Source: Moduliflexus sp964602655
Lineage (GTDB): Bacteria > Moduliflexota > Moduliflexia > Moduliflexales > Moduliflexaceae
Length of the DNA: 64,000 nt
Direction: 5' to 3'
Assembly: GCA_964602655.1 (NCBI GenBank)
Contig: CAZRSF010000028.1
Location: forward strand, 1-64,000
A program made the translations under genes and the position numbers. A model generated the notes under the pieces. The model was not told where the DNA came from. It saw only the letters and a list, made by a program, of their open reading frames with translations, and ran no database searches. The stretch's first letter is position 1. Every line of letters starts with the position of its first letter. This document shows, piece by piece, positions 1-7,779 of this stretch.

Positions 1-981
1 AATTGGAACGGAAAAAATTTTCTGAAAGAGTGTCTGCAATCGCTTCAGGCGCAGACCTATCAGGACGTGGAAACGATTGTGATTGATAACGCTTCGACCG
101 ACGGATCGCAAGCATGGCTGCAACAGGAGGCGGCGCAAACGCGCCTGTTCCTGAACGATCGGAATCTTGGCTACTGCGGCGGCGCAAATCAGGGGATTCG
201 GCTCGCTGGCGGCGAATATGCGCTGATTCTTAATCCTGACGTGATCCTGGAAGCCGATTTTCTTGACCAATTAGTCAGATGCGCGGAACAACATTCTGAC
301 GTTGGGATTTTTTCAGGCAAATTGCTTCGCTTTAACCGCCATACGCTCGATTCGACCGGCCAATTTCTGCGGAAAAATTTGACGCCGTTCGAACGCGGAT
401 ATGATGAAGAAGAGGCGGGGCAATACGAACGCGCGGACTATATTTTTTCGGCCTGCGGCGCGGTTGCGCTGTACCGCCGCGCGATGCTGGAGCAGATAAT
501 GCTTGACGGCGACTATTTCGACACAGCGCATTTCGCGTTTTATGAAGACCTCGATATTGGCTGGCGGGCGCAGTTATTGGGCTGGAAGGCGTATTATCTG
601 CCTGATGCGGTCGCGTACCATTTTCGCGGCGGCGGATTTTCGGAGCATTCGGACACACTATCCTGGTTTGAGCGGCTTCCCTGGATTCCTCGCGTCAGTT
701 TTACGCAGAAGCCGTATTTCGTGCAGCGGCACATTATCAAAAATCGCTATCTGGTGCTCTTAAAAAACGCGTCCTGGCGTGAATTGCTGGCGGGATTTCC
801 GCAGGCGCTCCGGTTAGAAATCCTGATCTGGGGCTATGTCCTGTTCGTGCGCCCGTCCTTACTGCTTGCGTTCTGGGATGTGGTAAAATTACTTCCCGCG
901 ACCTGGCGCAAACGGCAATCTATCAACAGGCGACGATCCACCTCTGCAAGCGAGATTATCGCCTACTTTCGACAGGGATGA
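1..981 (+). CDS. Family 2 glycosyltransferase, 5' end outside window
   Basis: Transfers a sugar from a nucleotide-sugar donor to a surface glycan or lipid acceptor on the cytoplasmic face of the membrane; donor and acceptor cannot be told. The frame is open from base 1 and reads NWNGKNFLKECLQSL before the first in-frame GTG at 67, so the gene starts upstream of the window and probably lacks only a short N-terminus here. Landmarks are VIDNASTDGS (nucleotide-binding loop), GGANQGI, LNPDV at the DxD position, and FYEDLDIGWRAQLLGW, the usual acceptor-side ED motif. A hydrophobic stretch near the C-terminus (VRPSLLLAFWDVVKLL) may touch the membrane. It ends 3 nt before the ATP-grasp gene, so the two are probably one transcript of surface-polysaccharide or conjugate synthesis. 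Confidence 0.9.
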   Translation, partial: NWNGKNFLKECLQSLQAQTYQDVETIVIDNASTDGSQAWLQQEAAQTRLFLNDRNLGYCGGANQGIRLAGGEYALILNPDVILEADFLDQLVRCAEQHSDVGIFSGKLLRFNRHTLDSTGQFLRKNLTPFERGYDEEEAGQYERADYIFSACGAVALYRRAMLEQIMLDGDYFDTAHFAFYEDLDIGWRAQLLGWKAYYLPDAVAYHFRGGGFSEHSDTLSWFERLPWIPRVSFTQKPYFVQRHIIKNRYLVLLKNASWRELLAGFPQALRLEILIWGYVLFVRPSLLLAFWDVVKLLPATWRKRQSINRRRSTSASEIIAYFRQG

Positions 982-984
982 TAA

Positions 985-2289
985 ATGATGATCGTCAAAC
1001 AACGAGACGAATCGTTTATAACAGCAGCCTCGCCGGACTATCGGGACAAAACGCTGCTCTTGGTCGGCACGGGCGGCATCAAGCGGCGTCCGGTGCTGGA
1101 AATGCTGCGAGCATTGGGACTGCGGCAGCTTATCGTGCTGCATGATGAGCCGAATTGGGCTGCGCCGTACGCGGATGATTGGATCAGCGCCCCGTCAGCA
1201 GGAAAAGAAGATGTCGCGTTAACGACACTATCCGCATTTCTCTCCGCCAACCCCGCGCTGCGATTGGACGGCATCTATACCTACGACGAATACTGCGTGG
1301 TCACGGCGGCGCGGCTGGCGGAAGCGTTGAATCTGCCGGGCGTCTCATATCAGGCCGCGCTCCGAACCCGCGATAAATACGCGATGCGCGACATCTGCCG
1401 CGCCAACGACCTGCCCGCGCCGGGGTTTTTGCGTATTCATGATGGCAATCAGCTTGAGCAGCGCATCGCTGCCGCCGGATTGACCTACCCGCTCGTCCTC
1501 AAGCCGGTGCGCGGAGCGGGAAGCATGTACGTGCAGCGCGTTGAAAATGCGCAGGAACTCATTGCAGTGGCGTCTCGTGTTCAAACGGAAATTCGAGAGC
1601 ATCAATTCAAAGAGGTCTGGGGCAATGACGGGCTGCAAGTGGAAGAATACATTGTCGGGGATGAGGTGGATATTGACCTGCTGCTGCTTGATGGCGAGGT
1701 GCGCTATGCACGTGTCAGCGATAATTTCGCGCCGATAGAACCCTGGTTTATGGAACGCGGCGGACGGCTGCCTTCTTTGTTACGCGCCGCCGATCAGCAG
1801 GCGTTGATTGATATGGCCTCAGCAGTGTTGCAAGCGCTCGGCATTCATCGCGGCTGCATCCATTTCGAAGCGCGGCTTGGCGCGAGCGGCGCCGTTCCGA
1901 TTGAGGTCAATCTGCGCATCGGCGGCGCGGAAGTCTGCGCGTTTCATCGCGGCGCGTTCGGCGTGAATTTGCTGGAGCAAGCGGTTCGCATCGCGCTCGA
2001 TCTGCCGCTGACGATCAATCCAATTGCGCCGCCCCGCGCCTATTGCGTCAGCACGAACTTTATCCCGGCGCAATCCGGGCACATTCGCGGCATTCATGTG
2101 ATACCGGACGTGATGTCATCACCATATTGCGAGGAGTTGGTGATTTTTCGCGAGGTCGGCGACATTGTCAATCTTCCGCCCGAAGGTTTCGATTATTGCG
2201 GCTGGATGGTCGCTTCCGGCGAGACTTCCGACGCCGCGTCGCGGCATCTTGAAGAATTGATGGCAGGCGTTTCGTTTGAGATTGGCTGA
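985..2289 (+). CDS. ATP-grasp family ligase
   Basis: 434-residue ATP-grasp enzyme; the family joins a carboxylate to an amine, thiol or similar nucleophile through an acyl-phosphate. The N-terminal pre-ATP-grasp Rossmann-like domain (LLLVGTGG at about 25) is followed by RDKYAMRDICRANDLPAPGF, the typical substrate-side helix. The ATP-binding strands are at about 170 (LVLKPVRGAGSMYV) and 220 (EEYIVGDEVDIDLL), and the Mg-binding end is EVNLRIGGAE at about 306. The C-terminal domain resembles that of carnosine synthase-like and amino-acid ligase members, but the substrate is not readable. Start is ATG ATG at 985, 3 nt after the glycosyltransferase stop, which suggests an operon. Nothing in the motifs looks broken. 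Confidence 0.85.
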   Translation: MMIVKQRDESFITAASPDYRDKTLLLVGTGGIKRRPVLEMLRALGLRQLIVLHDEPNWAAPYADDWISAPSAGKEDVALTTLSAFLSANPALRLDGIYTYDEYCVVTAARLAEALNLPGVSYQAALRTRDKYAMRDICRANDLPAPGFLRIHDGNQLEQRIAAAGLTYPLVLKPVRGAGSMYVQRVENAQELIAVASRVQTEIREHQFKEVWGNDGLQVEEYIVGDEVDIDLLLLDGEVRYARVSDNFAPIEPWFMERGGRLPSLLRAADQQALIDMASAVLQALGIHRGCIHFEARLGASGAVPIEVNLRIGGAEVCAFHRGAFGVNLLEQAVRIALDLPLTINPIAPPRAYCVSTNFIPAQSGHIRGIHVIPDVMSSPYCEELVIFREVGDIVNLPPEGFDYCGWMVASGETSDAASRHLEELMAGVSFEIG

Positions 2290-2291
2290 AA

Positions 2292-3200
2292 TCAGGCATT
2301 CGCCGTTTTTGCATGGCGATATGTCTCTTGAAACGCCGCTAATCCTTCATTCTCCAACGCAAATTCCGAACGAAATGCCACCTTGTCGGCGAGTGCGGCG
2401 GTCATCACGCAGAGGGATTTTTTTTCATCGGTTGCGAATGACAGGTCGCGAATCTGAGATAGGGGGATGTAAATAATGATGCGGCCATAAATGTTCTGGC
2501 CTTCCGTTTTCATCTGTTTTGTCTGCCGAATCAAGATCAATTCATGTTCCGTCAAAATCGAAAGATGCGCGGCTGCATATTGTCTGAACAATGTTTTATT
2601 GAACAGCGTCACGGTTCTGGCGCATCGGTCGGGCTGATACAGCGTGTGAAGCACCGTATCCCCGGCGCGGACGCTTTGACGGCCAAAATTCATAAATTTG
2701 TAGTTGACCCCAGTCAAATAATCAAACGCGCTTACATCACCATTTACTTGGCTGAATCGTCCTTTTTCTGTCATCAGGCGGGGACGAATTTTCTCGAAGA
2801 TCGGTTCGAAATGGTGGATTGTGACAGCGTTGAAGGTCAACGTGGAGATTCCTGCGCGACTGCCGATTTTTACCCATGAATGCAAGAGTTCCTGCCCATG
2901 TTCAAGAAACAAAATCTCCTGAATCCGATGAGGGGTCACATAGACCTGGTCGCGCCCGGATTCCATCACGACGATCTGATCGTCGTACATGCAGAGCAAC
3001 TGCTCGCGGCGTTTTTGCAGAAACGAGAGCTTATCCTCTGGCAGCAAAATGGTATAGGGAAATGCGGCATCCTGAGAAAAAGCCGATTGAAAGGCTTCTG
3101 GCACGTCTTCGAACGAAGAAAGCACGCGCGTCCAGGTGCGCATGGTCTGCGTGGATGAGGTGTATGAATACCAGTTGGTGTCGGTTGCTGCGGCGGTCAT
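2292..3200 (-). CDS. Conserved-looking protein of unknown function downstream of TetR
   Basis: 302 residues, not recognised. It is soluble, with no signal peptide or membrane segment. The C-terminal half (ILTEHELILIRQTKQ, then GRIIIYIPLSQIRDLSF) has the alternating pattern of a PH-like or bacterial PH-domain fold, and a similar pattern (QLLCMYDDQIVVMESG) occurs earlier, so a tandem PH-like structure is possible; this is a guess from strand patterns. The start at 3200 (MTAAATDTNW) is chosen because AGGAGG lies just upstream inside the last codons of tetR; a frame extension to 3266 would overlap tetR. With only 4 nt between the genes, it is translationally linked to the TetR regulator and is probably its target or effector partner. 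Confidence 0.75.
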   Translation of the reverse strand: MTAAATDTNWYSYTSSTQTMRTWTRVLSSFEDVPEAFQSAFSQDAAFPYTILLPEDKLSFLQKRREQLLCMYDDQIVVMESGRDQVYVTPHRIQEILFLEHGQELLHSWVKIGSRAGISTLTFNAVTIHHFEPIFEKIRPRLMTEKGRFSQVNGDVSAFDYLTGVNYKFMNFGRQSVRAGDTVLHTLYQPDRCARTVTLFNKTLFRQYAAAHLSILTEHELILIRQTKQMKTEGQNIYGRIIIYIPLSQIRDLSFATDEKKSLCVMTAALADKVAFRSEFALENEGLAAFQETYRHAKTANA

Positions 3201-3204
3201 AGGG

Positions 3205-3807
3205 CTATTCCTCCTGTGAATCGGATGTTTGCAGCGGCAGCGACGCGACCTGTCGAACAAACGCATGATAGGCTTGTTTGAGTGTCTTCAATATTTGCTC
3301 GTCGCTGTCGTCGTCAAGGCGTCCGTCATTAATCAAATTCGCCAATCCGTGCATAAAAATTCCCATAAAATCCATCAGTTGCCGAATCTGTCCGTCTGAG
3401 AACGCGGCAAAATCGGGATGCGTCTTGATGCGCTCGCGCAGAAGCGGTTCGACAATCTTTTTTTCTTCTTTGTAGATCGCGACCTCTTCCGCGTCATCAG
3501 TAGAAAACATGATGCGGAACAGTTGTTTTTCATCTTTGGCAAAGCGAATGAACCCGAACGCAAGGTCAAGCAGCGCATGATCTGTCCAGGATCGCGTCGT
3601 ATATTCCAGGAAGGTTTGGCGATACTTCTGATGAACATCCGGTTCAAGGTCTTTGACGGAATTGACCGCTGAATAAATCGGCATGGTCGAAGCGTGCAGC
3701 TCGTGCGCAATTGCTCTGGCTGACAGCTTTTTCCGGCCATGTTTGCGGATGACCTGGAACGCAGCGTCTATAATATCGTCTCTGGTAAAATTCGATTTCG
3801 GCGGCAT
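3205..3807 (-). CDS. TetR/AcrR family transcriptional regulator
   Basis: 200 residues. Residues 8-55 (FTRDDIIDAAFQVI, LSARAIAHELHASTMPIYSAV) form the TetR helix-turn-helix, with the usual SxxxIAxxLxxSxxxIYxxF-like recognition pattern. The rest is helical and variable (WxxxA, FMGIFMHGLANLI), as expected for the ligand-binding and dimer domain. It binds DNA as a dimer and is usually released by a small ligand. A 30-bp dyad begins 11 nt upstream of its start codon (3818-3847), so autoregulation is likely. It is followed, 4 nt away, by an unknown gene on the same strand. The start ATG at 3807 has GGAGATAT upstream as ribosome site. Confidence 0.88.
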   Translation of the reverse strand: MPPKSNFTRDDIIDAAFQVIRKHGRKKLSARAIAHELHASTMPIYSAVNSVKDLEPDVHQKYRQTFLEYTTRSWTDHALLDLAFGFIRFAKDEKQLFRIMFSTDDAEEVAIYKEEKKIVEPLLRERIKTHPDFAAFSDGQIRQLMDFMGIFMHGLANLINDGRLDDDSDEQILKTLKQAYHAFVRQVASLPLQTSDSQEE

Positions 3808-3817
3808 ATATCTCCTG

Positions 3818-3847
3818 ATAACAATTCGTTATATAACATGTTGTTAT
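3818..3847 (-). promoter_or_regulatory. Probable TetR operator, 30-bp dyad
   Basis: Outer arms ATAACAA (3818-3824) and TTGTTAT (3841-3847) share their centre with a perfect inner 10-bp palindrome GTTATATAAC (3828-3837); 24 of 30 positions obey two-fold symmetry. It lies 11-40 bp upstream of the tetR start codon. A TTGACA hexamer read on the minus strand sits just beyond it (3860-3865), so a bound repressor would cover the -10 region. Confidence 0.6.
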
Positions 3848-4051
3848 TTATGTAAAAATTGTCAAGGATTTTTATTATGAAATTTATAATGGACAGAAAC
3901 AACGATTTTATGAACGATAACACTCGATGAATATGCGTATGTATTCCTTGCAAATTCAATCTTGATCGCTATGGGAGAAACAACTCAGGTTCGACATTTT
4001 TTACCGCGTCTTTGCGGTAATAAAATGTGAGGAACGAGGGAACACAGAGGA

Positions 4052-4810
4052 ATGGAACAGCAATTTCGGGCGCGATTACACGCAAAAGAACTGTTAGTGG
4101 GGATGGTGACGACATTAAGCTCGCCGGAAGTCGCGGAGATGCTGACCGCCGCCGGATATGACTGGCTCTTTATTGACGGCGAGCATGGACCCTTCGGCAC
4201 ATTGGAATTGCAGCGCGTGATGCAAGGCGCAGGGCGCGAGATGCCGTGCATCGTACGCATTCCGATTGGCGCAGAATGGATGATCAAACAAGCGTTAGAC
4301 AGCGGCGCGGCGGGCATTCTCGTGCCGATGGTCAATTCCGCTGAACAGGCCGAACAGATCGTGCGCTGGGCCAAATACCCGCCGATGGGATCGCGCGGCG
4401 TCGGCGCGGCGCGGGCGCATCGTTACGGCCTGGAATTTGCCGAATATGTGGCGCGCGCCAACGACGAGACGGTCGTGGTGATTCAGGCCGAACATATCGA
4501 GGCGGTCAACCATATCGAGCAGATTGTCGAGGTGGCTGGCATTGACGCGGTGTTCGTCGGGCCGTATGATTTGTCCGCCAGTTTGGGGCGCACCGGTGAT
4601 GTGGCGCATCCTGATGTGGTCGCGGCGATCAAGCGCGTGACGACCGCCTGCCAGCGGAAAGGGCTGCCGTTAGGGATTTTCGGCGCATCCGCCGCCGCGC
4701 TGAAACCGTACCTGCAACAAGGCTACACCCTGATCGCAGCCAGCACGGATACGATGGTCTTTACGACAGCCGCCTGCAAGATGCTGGCTGATGTGCGCGA
4801 GGCAATATGA
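4052..4810 (+). CDS. HpcH/HpaI family class II aldolase
   Basis: 252-residue metal-dependent aldolase cleaving 2-keto-3-deoxy acids to pyruvate and an aldehyde; related enzymes are HpaI (4-hydroxy-2-oxoheptanedioate), GarL and RhmA. The TIM-barrel motifs are all present: FIDGEHGPF with the catalytic His, CIVRIP with the pyruvate-binding Arg, VPMVNSAEQAEQIV, the metal-ligand Glu in VIQAEHIEAV and metal-ligand Asp in GPYDLSASLG. The sugar-acid substrate cannot be read. Length matches the family. ATG at 4052 follows an AGAGGA stretch. Its stop overlaps the next start by 4 nt (ATGA), so it is translationally coupled to the kinase gene. Confidence 0.9.
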   Translation: MEQQFRARLHAKELLVGMVTTLSSPEVAEMLTAAGYDWLFIDGEHGPFGTLELQRVMQGAGREMPCIVRIPIGAEWMIKQALDSGAAGILVPMVNSAEQAEQIVRWAKYPPMGSRGVGAARAHRYGLEFAEYVARANDETVVVIQAEHIEAVNHIEQIVEVAGIDAVFVGPYDLSASLGRTGDVAHPDVVAAIKRVTTACQRKGLPLGIFGASAAALKPYLQQGYTLIAASTDTMVFTTAACKMLADVREAI

Positions 4811-5439
4811 TTATCGGAATTTGCGGCGGAACCGCATCTGGAAAAACGATTTTTGCCAAAAAAATCTTGGAGCTTGTCGGCGCGGATTCGATTATTTATT
4901 TGGAACATGACGCCTACTATTTGGGAATCGATCAGCTTCCGCAGGCGCTTCGGGATCAGAAAAATTTCGATCATCCCGACTCGTTGGACAACGCGCTGTT
5001 TATCAGCCACCTCAAACAGCTTCGAATCAGACAGCCGATTGAGCGACCGATTTACGACTTCACCGCGCATCGCCGCACCGCAGAGACCTATCATATTCCG
5101 CCCAAGCCGGTGATTTTAGTGGATGGCATTCTGATTTTCGCCATCGAAGAATTGCGGAAATTATTCGACATCAAAGTGTTTATTGACGCCGACGCCGATA
5201 TTCGCTTAGCCCGGCGGTTGCAGCGCGACATTCTCGACCGGGGACGCTCGCCGCAATCTGTCCTCGACCAGTATCTCACGACCGTCCGCCCCATGCACCG
5301 CCAGTTTGTCGAGCCGAGCAAACGCTATGCCGATGTCATCATTCATGGCAAAATCGAGCAGCATTCCACTGGCCTTGACTTGTTAGTGACGAAAATCAGA
5401 GCATTTCTGGCCGAATCTCATCAGGCCGATACCGTATGA
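4807..5439 (+). CDS. udk: Uridine kinase
   Basis: 210-residue P-loop nucleoside kinase that phosphorylates uridine (and cytidine) to UMP/CMP in pyrimidine salvage. Walker A is GGTASGKT at 7-14. The family's substrate-site motifs follow: LEHDAYY (catalytic Asp), NFDHPDSLD, PIYDFTAHRR, then ILVDGILIF and the lid RLARRLQRDILDRGRS. Length and motif order match bacterial Udk. It overlaps the aldolase by 4 nt upstream and the lipoprotein gene by 4 nt downstream. A phosphoribulokinase-like side activity cannot be excluded, but the motifs favour uridine. Confidence 0.85.
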   Translation: MIIGICGGTASGKTIFAKKILELVGADSIIYLEHDAYYLGIDQLPQALRDQKNFDHPDSLDNALFISHLKQLRIRQPIERPIYDFTAHRRTAETYHIPPKPVILVDGILIFAIEELRKLFDIKVFIDADADIRLARRLQRDILDRGRSPQSVLDQYLTTVRPMHRQFVEPSKRYADVIIHGKIEQHSTGLDLLVTKIRAFLAESHQADTV

Positions 5440-5774
5440 AACGACGATATATTTTTCTTCTCCTCGTTCTCGTCTGCGCTTTCGGTTCGAATGGCTGCGT
5501 CAACGGCGCAAGTCAGGCCGATCCCTGGCTTGGCGGGGATAAATTGAAACATGCGGCGATCTCGGCTGGAATTGCGGCGGGTTCGACCCTGTTCGCCAAA
5601 GAAGCGGAGGTGTCGGCCTCATCTGCGCCCATCATCGGGTTTTCGGCATCATTCGCTGTCGGGATCGGAAAAGAAACTTATGATCAGCAGATCAGAAAAA
5701 CGTTTTGGAGTTGGAAAGACCTCTGCTGGGATGCGCTGGGAAGCACGGTCGGAAGTCTGGCGGCTTCACGCTGA
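5436..5774 (+). CDS. YfiM/DUF2279-like small lipoprotein
   Basis: 112 residues. The N-terminus is a lipoprotein signal (MKRRYIFLLLVLVCAFGSNGC) with the lipobox cysteine at 21. The mature part has the YfiM/DUF2279 signature: GGDKLKHAAISAGIAAGSTL, then GIGKETYDQQ and SWKDLCWDALGSTVGSL. The function of this family is unknown; members are anchored in the outer membrane. It overlaps udk by ATGA and ends the three-gene coupled set, with a strong hairpin 4 nt after its stop. Confidence 0.75.
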   Translation: MKRRYIFLLLVLVCAFGSNGCVNGASQADPWLGGDKLKHAAISAGIAAGSTLFAKEAEVSASSAPIIGFSASFAVGIGKETYDQQIRKTFWSWKDLCWDALGSTVGSLAASR

Positions 5775-5778
5775 GAGG

Positions 5779-5842
5779 CTGCCAGAAGAGATGGCGTTCT
5801 ATTGATGAATGCCATCTCTTCTGGCAGAAGTTGTTTTCCGGT
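5779..5842 (+). terminator. Hairpin terminator after the aldolase-udk-lipoprotein set
   Basis: Perfect 17-bp arms CTGCCAGAAGAGATGGC (5779-5795) and its complement (5811-5827), 15-nt loop, then T-rich sequence. It may act on both strands. Confidence 0.6.
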
Positions 5843-5965
5843 TTGTTTTTTCATTTGACAAAATATCAGGCGATTCTTTTACGTCATCAATAGTGAAATC
5901 GCTGGAAATATCGAATAACAAACTGCAAGAGCGCACATTACCTCGTACCGGGGTTTATTGTATTT

Positions 5966-7069
5966 ATGGCAAAACGAGATTATTATGACGTGTTAGGCGT
6001 GCATCGCGACGCCACGAATGAAGAATTGAAAAAGTCGTACCGCAAGCTTGCTTTAGAGTTCCACCCGGATCGGAATCAGGGGAATAAAGAGGCCGAAGAA
6101 AAATTCAAAGAAGCGGCAGAGGCGTATGAAGTTCTCTCAAATGCCGAAAAGCGCAACCTCTACGATCAGTTCGGGCATGAAGGCTTAAAGAGCACGGGTT
6201 TCAGCGGATTCAGAGGGTTCGAAGATATTTTCAGCAGTTTTGGCGATATTTTCGGATTCGGCGATATTTTCGGCGCAGCCTCCGGACGGCGTTCTAACGG
6301 ACCGCAGGCCGGCTCGGATTTACGCTACAATCTGCGAATCACCTTCAAAGAAGCGGTTTTCGGGATTGATAAAGAAATCGAAGTTGAAAAATTAGACACC
6401 TGCAAAATTTGCAACGGCGAAGGCGCGGAACCCGGCACGTCGCGCAAAACCTGCCCAACCTGCCAGGGACGCGGACAGGTCGCGCGGTCGCAGGGCTTTT
6501 TCACGGTCAGCACGACATGCAGCCGGTGTCGCGGCGAAGGCATGGTGATTGACACTCCCTGCCACGAATGTCACGGCGCGGGAAAGATTCGGAAACAAAA
6601 AAAGCTGTCGTTCAAAATTCCGGCAGGCGTGGACAGCGGTTCGCGGATTCGATTGCAGAGTGAAGGCGAAGGCGGCCTGCGCGGCGGCCCGCCCGGCGAT
6701 TTGTACGTGTTTATTGATGTGCTGCCCGACGAAGTGTTTCAGCGTGAAGGAAACGATGTCTATTGCCAGACGGCGATTTCATTCACACAGGCCGCATTAG
6801 GCGCAGACATCGAAGTCCCCGGCCTTGAAAAACCGCAAACGCTCACGATTCCGCGCGGAACACAAACCGATAAGGTGTTCAAGATTCCGGATGCAGGCAT
6901 TCCGTCGCTGCGCGGCTACGGGCGCGGCGATCAATACGTCAAGATCGTCGTGGAAACGCCGACCGATTTGAGCGAAGAAGAAGAACGACTGTTGCGGGAA
7001 TTTGCCGAGCGGCGCAGCGAAAAAATCGCCGCGAAAAAGAAAGGATTGTTTAACGGCTTATTTCATTGA
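5966..7069 (+). CDS. dnaJ: Chaperone DnaJ
   Basis: 367-residue type I J-protein that delivers substrates to DnaK and stimulates its ATPase. J-domain at 4-70 with HPD at 33-35. A Gly/Phe-rich linker follows (FSGFRGFEDIFSSFGDIFGFGDIFGAASG, quoted here only by its repeats of GDIFG). Four zinc-finger repeats lie at about 146-206: CKICNGEG, CPTCQGRG, CSRCRGEG and CHECHGAG. The C-terminal substrate-binding beta domains complete the protein. Length is normal for DnaJ. No dnaK or grpE adjoins it and it appears to be monocistronic, with its own 190-nt upstream spacer. Confidence 0.96.
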   Translation: MAKRDYYDVLGVHRDATNEELKKSYRKLALEFHPDRNQGNKEAEEKFKEAAEAYEVLSNAEKRNLYDQFGHEGLKSTGFSGFRGFEDIFSSFGDIFGFGDIFGAASGRRSNGPQAGSDLRYNLRITFKEAVFGIDKEIEVEKLDTCKICNGEGAEPGTSRKTCPTCQGRGQVARSQGFFTVSTTCSRCRGEGMVIDTPCHECHGAGKIRKQKKLSFKIPAGVDSGSRIRLQSEGEGGLRGGPPGDLYVFIDVLPDEVFQREGNDVYCQTAISFTQAALGADIEVPGLEKPQTLTIPRGTQTDKVFKIPDAGIPSLRGYGRGDQYVKIVVETPTDLSEEEERLLREFAERRSEKIAAKKKGLFNGLFH

Positions 7070-7098
7070 TTCCCCTCTTGGGAGGGGAAGGGGTGGGT
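7070..7098. repeat. Short dispersed repeat CCCCTC..GGGAGGGG
   Basis: TTCCCCTCTTGGGAGGGG followed by AAGGGGTGGGT, immediately after dnaJ. Near-identical copies occur at 9144-9173, inverted at 9199-9228, and at about 10825-10855; all are intergenic. Confidence 0.8.
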
Positions 7099-7126
7099 AA
7101 CGCCGTGTTTCGATCATCTCTATTAC

Positions 7127-7163
7127 ATAGCTGTCAGACACCTTCAAGGAGTCTGACAGCTAT
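7127..7163. terminator. Bidirectional hairpin between dnaJ and the HD hydrolase gene
   Basis: Perfect 13-bp arms ATAGCTGTCAGAC (7127-7139) and complement (7151-7163) with an 11-nt loop. It lies between convergent genes and covers the stop codon of the minus-strand gene. No clear U-tract follows. Confidence 0.5.
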
Positions 7164-7738
7164 TCGTTTGTCTCCGTTTCATTTTCCAACGCCGCCTTGA
7201 CCTGCCGACAAATGTCGTCGAAATAGCGTTCCATCGGTTCATGCGTTCCCCGCATACCCGCGATCACTTGTTCCGCCCACAATACATACTCTTTCCGCCG
7301 TTGCAGCGACCACCCTTTCGGCGGCGCGGCAATCATATCCCGCACGTTGCTGATTTTATCCGCAAGCTTGATCTGTCTGGCCTGAGACGAGGCGCGTGGC
7401 GCGTGTTCGATTTGTAGGCGTTTGCGCTCCTCTTTCGGCAAGCGCTTGTCATCGGTCACTTCTTCGACAATGCCGAGAATCCGGTGTCCGAACGCTTCTT
7501 CAAGCTCCTCCGGCGTGGTCGTTGTGTCTTCAATCGTATCGTGCAATACTCCGGCAGCCAGCGTGTCGGCATCTTCGATCTGCCCGATATTCCAGAGAAT
7601 GTCGGCCACATCTATCAGATGATTGATATACGGAATCGCCAGCCCCCCTTTGCGGTGCTGGTGTTGATGTTTGTGCGCGGCGAATTTGAGCGCCTTCAGC
7701 AGTACGCCGATTGAAGGAATGTCAGAGTGCGTGTTCAT
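7160..7738 (-). CDS. HD-domain (p)ppGpp hydrolase-like protein (MESH1/SpoT-HD type)
   Basis: 192-residue stand-alone HD hydrolase resembling the hydrolase half of SpoT/Rel and animal MESH1, which removes the 3'-pyrophosphate of the alarmone (p)ppGpp. The Mn ligands are visible: H40 (YINHLIDV), H66-D67 (VLHDTIEDT) and D127 (KLADKISN), with E70-D71 as the catalytic pair. There is no synthetase, TGS or ACT domain. It starts 41 nt downstream of the REC-PAS-GAF gene on the same strand, separated by a small hairpin (7760-7779). Members of this size may also hydrolyse other nucleotides such as NADPH, so the alarmone role is inferred from the family. Confidence 0.85.
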   Translation of the reverse strand: MNTHSDIPSIGVLLKALKFAAHKHQHQHRKGGLAIPYINHLIDVADILWNIGQIEDADTLAAGVLHDTIEDTTTTPEELEEAFGHRILGIVEEVTDDKRLPKEERKRLQIEHAPRASSQARQIKLADKISNVRDMIAAPPKGWSLQRRKEYVLWAEQVIAGMRGTHEPMERYFDDICRQVKAALENETETNE

Positions 7739-7779
7739 GGGTATTCAAGGAAGCCGTAGGGACGTTCGATTGAACGTCC

